Numbered from the stretch's first letter, positions 16,050-24,018 are shown. The stretch: 64,000 nucleotides of DNA from Gordonia sp. KTR9 (GCF_000143885.2 NC_018581.1:4898001-4962000), one strand, 5' to 3'. The notes: generated from the sequence alone by a model not told the origin. Numbers and translations: made by a program.

Positions 16050-16577
16050 TCACGTGGGGAGCGCCCAGCCCTCGCCGGCGATGGTGAGCACGACCAGCGG
16101 GATGGGGCGCTCGACCTTGGACTGGAAGTCCGCCAGCAGTGGGTTGTTGGCCAGCACCCAGGCTGCGAACTCGTCATAGTCCACGCCTTCGAGCACCTTG
16201 CCGGTCCCCTGGTGGGTTTTGTCCCGGAACTCGATCCTGACCTGTGGATTCGCCTTGATGTTGTACCACCATGCCGGGTACTTGTCCTCGATGAACGAGC
16301 TCACGTACATGGTGTCGTCGCGGTAGCAGGGTCCCAGTGGAGTCGTGTGTGGCTTTCCGCTCTTGGCCCCGATGGTGGTGAGCAGGATGAGGTCGGTGCC
16401 TGCGTAAGCGCCGGCCACCTTGCCCGCGTTCTCCCGAAACTCCTTGATCACATCATCGTTCCAGTTGGCGATGCCGCCCTCTTGGTCCCACGCCTGGTTC
16501 CACGGCGCGTTCGGATCGTCGTAGTCGGTGATAGTGGTCTGATCGGGCTGTCCTGCAGTCGATTCGATTTCACTCAT
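16050..16577 (-). CDS. F420-dependent nitroreductase/quinone reductase family (Ddn-like) protein
   Basis: 175 residues of the deazaflavin-dependent split beta-barrel family. Diagnostic segments are LTTIGAKSGKPHTTPLG (about 67-83) and the AWWYNIKANPQVRIEF block (about 101-116), as in the mycobacterial Ddn/DUF385 group that uses reduced F420 to reduce quinones or nitro compounds. It has an unusually long acidic N terminus (residues 1-45, ITDYDDPNAPWNQAW) compared with small Ddn proteins. An exact inverted repeat sits 17-45 bp upstream of the start and may bind a regulator; the neighbouring region upstream was later hit by an IS element, so a linked regulator gene may have been lost. Confidence 0.85.
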   Translation of the reverse strand: MSEIESTAGQPDQTTITDYDDPNAPWNQAWDQEGGIANWNDDVIKEFRENAGKVAGAYAGTDLILLTTIGAKSGKPHTTPLGPCYRDDTMYVSSFIEDKYPAWWYNIKANPQVRIEFRDKTHQGTGKVLEGVDYDEFAAWVLANNPLLADFQSKVERPIPLVVLTIAGEGWALPT

Positions 16578-16593
16578 GATCCGAGTGTGTCGT

Positions 16594-16622
16594 CGAGTTA
16601 GGACAGTTACGGTCCTAACTCG
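16594..16622. promoter_or_regulatory. Perfect 11-bp inverted repeat upstream of the nitroreductase gene
   Basis: CGAGTTAGGAC (16594-16604) and GTCCTAACTCG (16612-16622) are exact reverse complements with 7 bases between. It begins 17 bp upstream of the start codon, a usual place for an operator of a dimeric repressor. No cognate regulator gene adjoins it; the nearest upstream DNA is the IS481 copy. Confidence 0.5.
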
Positions 16623-16624
16623 AT

Positions 16625-17705
16625 TCGATACGAAAACTCGTCCTGCCGCGTCGCCAACTAGATGTATGAGGCCATGACGTTCGCTACGCCAGCCGGGGCT
16701 CGGGAGGCCGGCGGTCTACCGGCGGCAGCGCCGTGGGGGCGGTGGTAGTTGTAGTGCACGTTCCAGACTTGAAGTGCCCGTTCTCGTTGTTCTTCAGAGT
16801 TCCAGACGCGGGCGTAGAGGAACTCTTCGGCGAGATTCGGTTATGGCGCTCGACTTTACCGTTGTGGCGCGGGGTGTATGGGCGGGTCCTTTTGTGTTGT
16901 TCGCCGAGCAGTGCGTGAGAGAAGGTCACGGCGCGATAGCAGGCTCCGTTGTCGGTGACGATCTGCTCGATTCTGTTGATAGCGTGCGCTAATAACCGTG
17001 CGTGGGCCCGGTGTAGAAATCCGATTGCGGTGACCGCCTTTTCGTCCGGCAGTGCTTCGGTGTAGGCGAGGCGAGTGTGTCCGTCCACGGCGGAGTGCAG
17101 GTAGACGTATCCGCGCCTGCCGGTCTTGGTCTTTGTTCGTGATGCGGCCTTGGCTTGTTCGGAGTCGCGGCCGTGGACGCGCCAACCTTCGCCGTCTGGG
17201 ATGCGCCCAACCTTCTTCACGTCCAGGTGCACCATGTGACCGGGTCGTTTCGCGACGATGGCCTGCGGTTTACGATTGCCTTCGACGTTGGGGTCGATGA
17301 ATCTTCGGCGGTGCAGGCCGAGTCGGGCGAGTGTCCGAGTGACAGTACGACGGCTGATCGCTATGCCGTCCTGATTGAGCTCGAAGGCGATTCGGGAAGC
17401 TGACCACTTGTGTTCACGTCGCCACTGCTCAACCTGGGCAACCACTTCCGGCGGCGTAGCGCGCGGTTGCCGACACGGTGTCGAGGCACGATCTTGCAGA
17501 CCGGTTTCACCGTAACGGCGGTAACGGTTGACCCACTTCGACACACACGCCCCGGAGATGCCCATTTCCGCGGCGACGTGCGCGATCGGACGGTTTTGAC
17601 ACCGTTTCACAAGACGGCGACGCACCTTAATCGACAGGGGCGCGTTGGTATGGGTCATTGTGTCGCACTTGGTGCCGAGGGCCGGGGCGTGGTGTCATGG
17701 GCGCT
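16625..17705 (-). mobile_element. IS481-family insertion sequence (ends approximate)
   Basis: A transposase of the IS481 type occupies 16658-17658. The boundaries are estimated. Sequence just outside the coding region on both sides shows weak inverted similarity (GTCCTGCCGCGTCGCCAACTA near 16640 against GCCCCGGCCCTCGGCACCAAG read inward from near 17695), but neither precise termini nor a target duplication could be fixed by eye. The element lies between the nitroreductase and a TPR-like gene and its right end overlaps the latter's stop codon. Confidence 0.55.
16658..17658 (-). pseudogene. IS481-family transposase with a single-base frameshift
   Basis: The frame from ATG 17658 encodes an N-terminal HTH (VAAEMGISGACVSKWVNRY), a second HTH and the start of the DDE core (MVHLDVKKVG, IVTDNGACY). 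After RHNGKVERHNRI the expected family ending is lost; the frame runs on to a stop at 16684 as an unrelated Thr/Pro-rich tail. Reading one base over from near 16835 restores a typical ending (AEEFLYAR, RALQVWNVHYNYHRPH, GVANVMASY) with stop at 16658. One missing C near 16833-16838 explains this, so the transposase lacks its correct C-terminal catalytic Glu region and is probably inactive unless rescued by frameshifting or unless this is a sequencing error. Confidence 0.8.
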
Positions 17706-18164
17706 TATGGCCTGGCGCACCTCGTTGATGGCTGTGCGGATCATGTCGCCGTAGCCATCTCGCGCCAGGGCGGAAGTGTGCTGTCCAGCGCGATCGATGT
17801 AATCGGTAGCTGCCTCGAACGAGCCCAGTCGGCGGAGGTTGTCGGCAATGTTCAGCAGCAAGCTCGGGTAGAAGCCCGCCACTTGGAGGCTTGCATGGTG
17901 CTGCTGAGCCCGGTGATTGGTAATTGTGGCGGCGGCATCAAAAGCCCGGACATCCCACATGAGTGCCACGGCAGGGCTGTCGTATAAGTCGGCGAGGTAA
18001 TGCGCGAGAGTGCAGCGATGGAACGGGTCACCGTCCACCCCGATTCGGTTCCAAATATCGAGGAGGTCTCGTCGAGCCGACTCGGTGTCGCCTTCGCGGC
18101 CGATAGTCACGGCTTTGCCGATGGATTCCATTGTCGGGTCAGGCATAGCTGCGTTCGTGGTCAT
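17655..18164 (-). CDS. TPR-like helical protein next to the MerR-clamp regulator
   Basis: 169 residues, almost wholly helical in appearance, with paired helices such as ESARRDLLDIWNRIG, HRCTLAHYLADLYD and GSFEAATDYIDRAG that resemble tetratricopeptide repeats. It is downstream of the MerR-sliding-clamp gene by 68 bp on the same strand; similar gene pairs occur in actinobacteria as far as I recall. The final 15 or so residues (HDTTPRPSAPSATQ) look like IS-derived sequence, and the stop codon overlaps the transposase start, so the natural C terminus may have been replaced by the IS481 insertion. Biochemical role unknown. Confidence 0.65.
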   Translation of the reverse strand: MTTNAAMPDPTMESIGKAVTIGREGDTESARRDLLDIWNRIGVDGDPFHRCTLAHYLADLYDSPAVALMWDVRAFDAAATITNHRAQQHHASLQVAGFYPSLLLNIADNLRRLGSFEAATDYIDRAGQHTSALARDGYGDMIRTAINEVRQAISAHDTTPRPSAPSATQ

Positions 18165-18232
18165 GGCGTTATTCAGTCCTTGCTGTTTTCGGCGGTGTAC
18201 GGCATGCTTTCGGCGTCGGCTCTAGGCGTGGT

Positions 18233-19300
18233 TCAGCCGGTGATCGAGGAAGGGTGACGGCAGGGCATCACGAGTACGGTGAGATCGCCGGCGTCAGCCG
18301 ATCGGACTGTGGCCGGCTGGTCGGGCCCGCGGAGGTCGAGCATTACGTCGTTGCCGACGGTATGACCCAACGCTGGATACAGCGTTGTGAGCTCGAACCA
18401 GAGTGTGAGGTCGGGACCTGTCGCCGAGCCGTTGAGGTCAATTCTGGCGTCGGGCAGCAGGAGAACCGGTTTGCTGTCGATCACCTCGAGGCCGACCGTG
18501 TCTGGCGCAGTTTGTTCCAGTGCGGTGAGAATCTGCTGATTGTCGATGGTGACACGGTGCGTCACCAATGCAAGGGAACGAATCAGCATTTTGTAGTCAG
18601 GGAACGTCTCGGTTAAGAGCCGGCAGTGCGCCACGGTGCCGTCGACCATGCGAAAGGTCAGGGTTCGTTCACCCGCCTCGGCAATCACACGGGGACTTCG
18701 CCGCAGTCGCGAGATCGCGCCCTGCAGATCTTCACCAGCGAGCGTCCCCGCCCATGAACCGGCAAACGGTTTGTCCGGGAACAGTGTTCGTGTCGCCAGG
18801 CGGTACCGGTCGGTCGCTGTCAGCGACACCGAATCAAGGTCGGTTTCCATTCGCACACCACCGAGAACTGGGATGTGTCGATCGTGAACGGTGGTAGCGA
18901 GTACCTGATCGACAGCGGCCGCGAGCACCGGCCCCGAAAGCTCGCACACAGTGATGTGGGCGCCCTCTCCGAGGGATGCCTTCAGCGCTGCAGCAACCTG
19001 GTACATACCGACGGTGTCGGCGGCGACCCTGGCAATCTGATCATCAATCAGACGTGCCTTTTCGTCGTCGCCCGCCGTGAAGAACGTACCGATAGCAGAC
19101 AGCGGCATGCCAACCTCGCGTAGTCGCCGCAGCTGCAGGGCGGGTTCGAGCTGGGCATCGCTGTACAACCGGTAGCCAGTCAGTGGGTCGACGAGCTCAG
19201 GCCGAAGCAGCCCTGCGTCGTCGTAAAACCGTAACGCGCTTGTCGTCAATTCAGCGAGCTTTGCGAACTCGCCAATCGACATCAATCTCGGGTCACTCAC
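18233..19300 (-). CDS. MerR-family regulator fused to DNA sliding-clamp (DnaN-like) domains
   Basis: 355 residues. The N terminus (about 7-75) is a MerR winged helix-turn-helix: SIGEFAKLAELTTSALRFYD, then a GYRLYSDAQL wing and LRRLREVGMPL. Residues about 110-350 match bacterial beta-clamp domains II and III: PVLGGVRMETDLDSVSLTATDRYRLATRTL is split here by a helix, and the C-terminal end VLVMPCRHP mimics the clamp ending LLMPVR. Clamp domain I is absent, its place taken by the DNA-binding domain. A dimer would carry four clamp domains rather than the six of a ring. Start: GTG 19300 lies exactly one start distance (6 bases) from the -10 box of a MerR-type promoter, indicating a leaderless, self-regulated gene; a TTG at 19321 is an unlikely alternative. 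Signal sensed and targets are unknown. Confidence 0.8.
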   Translation of the reverse strand: MSDPRLMSIGEFAKLAELTTSALRFYDDAGLLRPELVDPLTGYRLYSDAQLEPALQLRRLREVGMPLSAIGTFFTAGDDEKARLIDDQIARVAADTVGMYQVAAALKASLGEGAHITVCELSGPVLAAAVDQVLATTVHDRHIPVLGGVRMETDLDSVSLTATDRYRLATRTLFPDKPFAGSWAGTLAGEDLQGAISRLRRSPRVIAEAGERTLTFRMVDGTVAHCRLLTETFPDYKMLIRSLALVTHRVTIDNQQILTALEQTAPDTVGLEVIDSKPVLLLPDARIDLNGSATGPDLTLWFELTTLYPALGHTVGNDVMLDLRGPDQPATVRSADAGDLTVLVMPCRHPSSITG

Positions 19301-19306
19301 AGGAAC

Positions 19307-19337
19307 ATCATCAGGCCTCAACCAACTTGAAGGTCAA
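19307..19337 (-). promoter_or_regulatory. MerR-type 19-bp-spacer promoter of the MerR-clamp gene
   Basis: On the minus strand, TTGACC (19337-19332) and GATGAT (19312-19307) are 19 bp apart. The spacer region carries the imperfect dyad CCTTCAA-GTTGG-TTGAGGC. The -10 box ends 6 bases before GTG 19300. This is the classic geometry for autoregulation by a MerR protein. CTTCAAGTTGG is the exact complement of the motif in the ABC-exporter promoter at 1273-1283. Confidence 0.6.
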
Positions 19338-19420
19338 ACCCCAATCCGGCCGATGTTCCGCGTCAACAACGTGCTGGCCCGCAACAACTAGAGCCGTCGG
19401 TAGGTGACCCACCGACACGT

Positions 19421-19459
19421 CGGGGCGGTTGACGTCCGTCTCCGGACCCAACCGCCCCG
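19421..19459. terminator. GC-rich hairpin downstream of the DUF305 gene
   Basis: CGGGGCGGTTG (19421-19431) and CAACCGCCCCG (19449-19459) are exact 11-bp inverted arms with a 17-base loop. It lies 18 bp after the DUF305 stop on the minus strand. No T-tract is visible. Confidence 0.5.
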
Positions 19460-19476
19460 GCGTCGTCGGTTGGGGC

Positions 19477-20148
19477 TCAGCTCTGGCCGAGCATCCCCTT
19501 CATCTGGTCGATCTCCGCCTGCTGGGTTCGCTTGACCTCTTGGGCAAGGGCTTTCGTCGCAGGGTTGACGCCGTCGGCGAGTACCGCATCGGCCATCGCG
19601 ATGGCGCCTTCGTGGTGCCGGATCATGCCCTCGAGCCACAGCCGGTCGAACTCCCCACCGCGTGCGTCGCGTAGGGCGGCCATCTGGTCCGGGGTGAGCA
19701 TGCCGGGCATCGCGGAGTGACCGTCATGGCCCATGTCCCTGCTCCCCATGTCACCATGCCCCATGTCCCCGTGGTCGTCGCCTGGCTCGCCCCAGCTCTC
19801 GAGCCGGTCCTCCATCTGCTCGATCTCGGCGTCCTGGGCCTTCTCGATCGTCGACGCGAGGGCGATCAGTTCCGCGTTGTCCGTTCGGCCCTCGACGAGT
19901 TCAGCCATCATGACGGCCTGGCGATGATGTCCGATCATCGTCGAGGTGAATTCGACGTCGGCCTCGTTGTGAGCGGTCGACGCAGGCGCGGAGGTCGTCG
20001 CCGACCCGGAGGTCGAGGTGGCATCGGCCGTGGTGCCACCCGGCGACTCGTCCGGCGAGCACCCGGCGACCGCGATGAGTGCCGCCGCGGTCAGCCCGAT
20101 TCCCGCCGCTGGCCGGATACGGCGTCGAGATGTGTTGTACGTGTGCAT
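19477..20148 (-). CDS. DUF305 lipoprotein, Met/His-rich
   Basis: 223 residues with a lipobox (IAVAGC, lipidated Cys30) and an S/T/G-rich linker to about residue 58. Two DUF305 halves follow, each with a four-helix-bundle, ferritin-like pattern: MIGHHRQAVMMAELV near 71-86 and MIRHHEGAIAMADAVL near 172-188, both with paired His. Between them is a Met/His/Asp/Gly-rich segment with repeated GDMGH and HSAMPGM motifs (about 124-150), typical of copper-handling proteins. It is anchored outside the membrane. The downstream-reading partner DUF6153 gene lies 102 bp upstream. A copper- or metal-related role is inferred from residue content and pairing; no CsoR-type operator was seen. Confidence 0.85.
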   Translation of the reverse strand: MHTYNTSRRRIRPAAGIGLTAAALIAVAGCSPDESPGGTTADATSTSGSATTSAPASTAHNEADVEFTSTMIGHHRQAVMMAELVEGRTDNAELIALASTIEKAQDAEIEQMEDRLESWGEPGDDHGDMGHGDMGSRDMGHDGHSAMPGMLTPDQMAALRDARGGEFDRLWLEGMIRHHEGAIAMADAVLADGVNPATKALAQEVKRTQQAEIDQMKGMLGQS

Positions 20149-20250
20149 GAGTGAGTTCCTTGCTGCTGTCGAAGTTTCCGGCGGGCGCGACGGCCGACCG
20201 GATGGGAGAGATGAGGACAGAGCGGACCCAGCGGTCCGCAGACGCTCATC

Positions 20251-20727
20251 TCAGCAGCGGATCACCTGTAGTTGCAGATGGGAGTAGATGGCCCACGGCG
20301 GCGGACGACCCAGGACTGTCGTTCGGCGGCGAGCGATGTCGGCGATGCGCGGCAGCGCCGCGAGCGACCAGACGAGGAGGACGAGCACCACGGCCGGGAG
20401 ATCGACGCCCGCCGCGCGGATGAAGACGCAGTCGTGCGAGTGCTCGCCGCAGTCGTCGGTGTCGGTCATCTCCGGGCCGGTCAACTCCGGCGCGGCGCTC
20501 ATCGTCGACGACCCGCTGTGCGCCGAATGACCGGCGTGGTGCGACATCCCGCTGTCGCCGCCGGATGGCCCGGCCTGAGAATGACCCGCTGCCGAAGCGG
20601 ACGATGCCGGCGAACCCGAGTGACCCGACACCACCGTGTGCATCAGCATCACGGCGAGAGCGAGCACGAGAACCAGCCCGCGGCGCCGGCGTACGGCACC
20701 GCGACCCGTTCCACGGCGGCGGCTCAC
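20251..20727 (-). CDS. DUF6153-type small His-rich membrane protein
   Basis: 158 residues. A basic start precedes a membrane helix (about 17-34), then an external segment rich in His, Ser and Met (SGMSHHAGHSAHSGSSTM, about 60-77), a Cys pair (DDCGEHSHDC) and a second membrane helix (about 110-130). This layout matches the DUF6153 family, which I recall as a frequent neighbour of DUF305 genes. His/Met/Cys content suggests metal binding on the outer face of the membrane. It precedes the DUF305 lipoprotein on the same strand, probably in one unit. Confidence 0.65.
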   Translation of the reverse strand: MSRRRGTGRGAVRRRRGLVLVLALAVMLMHTVVSGHSGSPASSASAAGHSQAGPSGGDSGMSHHAGHSAHSGSSTMSAAPELTGPEMTDTDDCGEHSHDCVFIRAAGVDLPAVVLVLLVWSLAALPRIADIARRRTTVLGRPPPWAIYSHLQLQVIRC

Positions 20728-20744
20728 GGTGCCAGGTTACGAGC

Positions 20745-22013
20745 TCACGACGCCGGCGTCGACGCCCTGGCGCCGTCGGGGACCGAATCGTCTCCCGACT
20801 CCCCCGCTGCCTCTTCGGCAGCCCGGCGTCGTTGTCGTGGGATCAGAATCTTGCGGTCGATGACCAGGTAGGTTGCCACCACCGCGGCGGCCAGCGCCCA
20901 CCCGAGCACGATGTCGAAGATGTAGTGCTCGGCGGTGTACACCAGGGCGAACGCCATCGCGAAGGCGTAGCCCATGAACAGTGTTTTGCCCAGAGCCTTC
21001 ACGCGTGGCCACATGAAGAGGGCCAGGAGCATCGTCAGACCGGCGTGCAACGACGGGATCGCGGCCACCAGATTGGACTTGCCCTGACCGACCTCGACGA
21101 GGTTCGAGGCGGCGTGGATGTTGAGGAAGCCCCAGCCCCGCGCGGAGATGCGTTCGACGTAGGGATTGGCGTCCGGGTACGCGTTGTCCAGCGGCCCCAG
21201 CAGCCCGCCGGGTTCTTTCGCCTCGGGCGAGTACATGCAGATCGGGTCGCGCGGGAAGTCCTGGACCTCGGCCGCGGTGCATCGCGCGGCGGCCCACGGC
21301 GGAGCACCCGGGACGAGGGTGTATCCGACGAGGGCGAGGAAGGTCGTCGCCACGAAGCACGCCGCGTAACGTCGCCATGCGGCCCGGTCCTTCAGCCACA
21401 GCACCGCCGCGACCGCGTACGGAATGATGAAGTAGGACATGTAGACAACGCTGACGATGACCTCCCACCAGGGCGGGGTCGCCTGCTTGAGGTTCTCCTG
21501 CAGCCACGCCGTGGGATTGACACCACCGGTCAGCCAGGCGTCGAAATCGATCGCCAGATGCCAGTGGGTGGGCATGTCGACGATGCGCGCGACGTCGCGC
21601 GTCCAGTCGTAGAGGATCAGGATCAGCGCGAACGGCGCCCAGTCGATGAGGATCGTGATGAACTTGCGCCGGCCGATACAGGCGGCGGCGAGTCCCAGAC
21701 ACATCAGGACGATCAGTCGCGTGCGGTCGAATGCGAGGCCATAGAGCGCGACGTGCACCGCCATGAGCACGACCCAGGCGCCGATCGCGATGCGCCGGAC
21801 CATAGTCAGATCGCGGCGGCTCTCCGGGTCGGCCTCCATCTCGGCGGCCGCGGCCAAGTCGTCGAGGACCGGATTCACACCCGCGGGACCGGTGTCCTCG
21901 CGATCAGCGTCCTCACGTTCGGTGTCCAGCGAGGAGTCGGTCTCGGCGGTCGTCTCGGGATTCTGGCGCTCGTCGCGCTTTGAAGGTCTTCTGCCCGGCT
22001 GCGGGACGCCCAT
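20745..22013 (-). CDS. PAP2-superfamily polytopic membrane protein
   Basis: About 422 residues from ATG 22013 (TTG 22040 or GTG 22031 would add up to nine). An acidic, disordered N terminus (to about 70) is followed by at least eight membrane helices. PAP2-like motifs are AAIPSLHAGLTM (near residue 315) and YTAEHYIFDIVLGW (near 360), the SLHAG and H-x3-D parts of the phosphatase triad; the acyl/inositol-phosphotransferase (AUR1-like) branch has the same pattern. It may dephosphorylate or transfer a lipid phosphate head group on the outer face of the membrane. The tail is Ala/Glu-rich. Lies just downstream-adjacent to the DUF6153 gene (17 bp) in the same direction, so cotranscription is possible. 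Confidence 0.75.
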   Translation of the reverse strand: MGVPQPGRRPSKRDERQNPETTAETDSSLDTEREDADREDTGPAGVNPVLDDLAAAAEMEADPESRRDLTMVRRIAIGAWVVLMAVHVALYGLAFDRTRLIVLMCLGLAAACIGRRKFITILIDWAPFALILILYDWTRDVARIVDMPTHWHLAIDFDAWLTGGVNPTAWLQENLKQATPPWWEVIVSVVYMSYFIIPYAVAAVLWLKDRAAWRRYAACFVATTFLALVGYTLVPGAPPWAAARCTAAEVQDFPRDPICMYSPEAKEPGGLLGPLDNAYPDANPYVERISARGWGFLNIHAASNLVEVGQGKSNLVAAIPSLHAGLTMLLALFMWPRVKALGKTLFMGYAFAMAFALVYTAEHYIFDIVLGWALAAAVVATYLVIDRKILIPRQRRRAAEEAAGESGDDSVPDGARASTPAS

Positions 22014-22265
22014 CGTCTCGTCGACACTCACCCGACACAACCCCGCCTGTCACACCCCGCAGGGCAACCACCCACTTAACCTGCCGTCAGTGTAATGGCC
22101 ATCTCTTGTTGGCGAGCGACCCCGACGGTCAGGCATGTCGGATTCGAGTGGTTTCGGCGCGGCGCCGCCCAGCCCACGCGCGCCGACAGCGGTTTTCGCG
22201 GACGCCTCGCCCGACGGGGTGTTGTGGATCACACTGGAGTCGTCGATCCCCTGAAGGAGGCCTCG

Positions 22266-22481
22266 GTGCCCAATCGCTACCTGCGCTACGGCGACCAGCG
22301 CTACATCATCAACAAGGAGGCGGAGGCCCGCCTCAACCGCACTCTCGACGCCGTGTACGCCGACGGGACCCGCGGTCACGAGTGGCTGAACCTCTATCAC
22401 GACAGCGCGGCACCGTGCCGGCTCCTCATCGCACCCGGGGTGCCGATCACCATCGAGACCGAGCCGTGCATGGGTGAGTAG
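22266..22481 (+). CDS. Small conserved-looking protein, 71 residues
   Basis: A strong ribosome binding site AAGGAGG (22254-22260) sits 5 bp before GTG 22266, so this short frame is very likely translated, starting MPNRYLRYGDQRYIINKEAE. The protein is soluble and mixed-charge, with Tyr-rich N terminus and two cysteines. No family recognised. It lies in the divergent region between the PAP2 gene and endonuclease IV and could share a transcript with the latter, which begins 115 bp downstream. Confidence 0.65.
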   Translation: MPNRYLRYGDQRYIINKEAEARLNRTLDAVYADGTRGHEWLNLYHDSAAPCRLLIAPGVPITIETEPCMGE

Positions 22482-22595
22482 CGGCCCCGGACAGGGGTTC
22501 GAGACGACGGGACGAATTCCGGCGCCCACGGCGTGTCCGCCGATCGACGTCGACGGGGGCGTCCGACCGTCGGTGAGGGCAACTATCGTTGTCGC

Positions 22596-23366
22596 ATGCG
22601 CATCGGAGCACATCTTCGCGAGGACGCCGATCCCCTGGCCACGGCCGCCGAGCTCGGGATCGACGTCTTCCAGATGTTCGTCACGGACCCCCAGAGCTGG
22701 AAGAAGCCGCAGCCGAACCCCCGCGCGGCGGAGTTCCGAGAATCCGACATCGACGTCGTCGTGCACTCCAGCTACCAGATCAACGTCGCGAGCCTGAACA
22801 ACCGGCTGCGGATGCCGTCACGCAAGGCCGTCGAACAGCAGGCCGCGGCCGCCGCCGAGCTGGGTGCCTTCGGACTCGTCGTCCACGGCGGGCACCTGCG
22901 CGACGGCGAGGAAAGTGCCGAGGGATTCGCCAACTGGCGCAAGCTGTTCGACCGTCAGGTCGACAAGGGCGGCTTCGGTGTCCCGATCCTGATCGAGAAC
23001 ACCGCGGGCGGCGACCACGCGATGGCACGCACCCTGGAGTCGATCGACCGGCTGTGGGAGGCCGTCGGCGACTTCGATCAGGCGGGATTCTGCCTCGACA
23101 CCTGCCATGCCTGGGCCGGCGGCGAAGATCTGGTCGGGCTCGTGGAGCGGGTCCGCCAGATCACGGGCCGGATCGATCTGGTGCACCTCAACAACTCTCG
23201 CGACGAGTTCGACTCCGGTCGCGACCGTCACGCCAACCTCGCGTCGGGTCACATCGACCCCGAGGTCCTCGTCGCGGTCGCCGAGGCGGCGGGCGCTCCG
23301 GTCATCCTGGAGACGCCCGGGGACGGCATCCCCGACGATCTCGCCTATCTGCGAGAGGCGCTGTAG
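22596..23366 (+). CDS. nfo: Endonuclease IV (AP endonuclease)
   Basis: 256 residues starting MRIGAHLRED. The TIM-barrel metal ligands are visible: VVHSSY (His), VVHGGH (His), LIENTAGG (Glu), FCLDTCHAW (Asp, His), HLNNSRDEFDSGRDRHANL (Asp and His) and VILETPG (Glu). The enzyme nicks DNA at abasic sites in base excision repair using a trinuclear Zn centre. The size matches the compact actinobacterial form (about 252 residues in M. tuberculosis, as I recall). The ATG at 22596 gives the expected N terminus; the longer upstream reading lacks similarity. It converges with the exported-protein gene, stops 9 bp apart. Confidence 0.93.
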   Translation: MRIGAHLREDADPLATAAELGIDVFQMFVTDPQSWKKPQPNPRAAEFRESDIDVVVHSSYQINVASLNNRLRMPSRKAVEQQAAAAAELGAFGLVVHGGHLRDGEESAEGFANWRKLFDRQVDKGGFGVPILIENTAGGDHAMARTLESIDRLWEAVGDFDQAGFCLDTCHAWAGGEDLVGLVERVRQITGRIDLVHLNNSRDEFDSGRDRHANLASGHIDPEVLVAVAEAAGAPVILETPGDGIPDDLAYLREAL

Positions 23367-23375
23367 GCGTTCACC

Positions 23376-23927
23376 TCACGAGGTCGGAACCCGCACCGGG
23401 TAGGCGGCCACGTTCATGACGACCGTCCCCCGGCAGGGCCCGCCGTAGATGGTGGTCCGCCACACGCCCTTCAGTGATCCATCGCTCTGGGGCTTGTAGG
23501 TCGCGACCGACCGCGCCGGCCGCCACACCTTGGGCACGCCCACCCCCTGCCAGCAGTCCCACTGCCAGCTGTAACGATGCACCCACGAACCGTTCTGCCA
23601 GGTGTATCGCGGCGGCTGCGGCAACGTCGGATTGGCCGGCTTGGGACCTCCGACGACGGTCGCGACGCATCGACTGCGCACACAGTCGGTCGCGAAGGTG
23701 TAGTCGTCGGAGAAATCGGGTTCGCGCTGTCGGGCCGCGAGGCTGGTCCCGGTCTTGGACGCCGCGAACCTCTTGAGCGAGTACACGCCGTCCCACCTCG
23801 GCGCTGGCGCCGCGTCGGCGGGGGCGACGCTGACCAGCAGCCCCGCGGCCAGGGCGAGTACCGCGGCGACGACGCTCGCGGAGACGACCACGCCGTTTCG
23901 GCGTCCGGCGGTGCGGGCTCTGTACAT
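23376..23927 (-). CDS. Exported protein of unknown function
   Basis: 183 residues with a basic N terminus and a hydrophobic core (about 13-34), likely cleaved after PADA near residue 39. The mature part begins APAPRWDGVYSLKRF and has four Cys (TDCVRSRC, WDCWQG, GPCRG) and many Trp, with the pattern W-x-WDCW. This looks like a small secreted disulfide-stabilised domain seen in Mycobacteriales, sometimes attached to kinases or other exported proteins, but I cannot assign a function. Divergent from fadE5, sharing a 252-bp upstream region. Confidence 0.65.
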   Translation of the reverse strand: MYRARTAGRRNGVVVSASVVAAVLALAAGLLVSVAPADAAPAPRWDGVYSLKRFAASKTGTSLAARQREPDFSDDYTFATDCVRSRCVATVVGGPKPANPTLPQPPRYTWQNGSWVHRYSWQWDCWQGVGVPKVWRPARSVATYKPQSDGSLKGVWRTTIYGGPCRGTVVMNVAAYPVRVPTS

Positions 23928-24018
23928 TCAGTCATTGGACCGCAGATCCGGCCCGCGCGTCGGCGTTGGGAGATTCTCGTGTCGAAGTCGCCGCCGGCGC
24001 AGATCACACATCTTCCGA

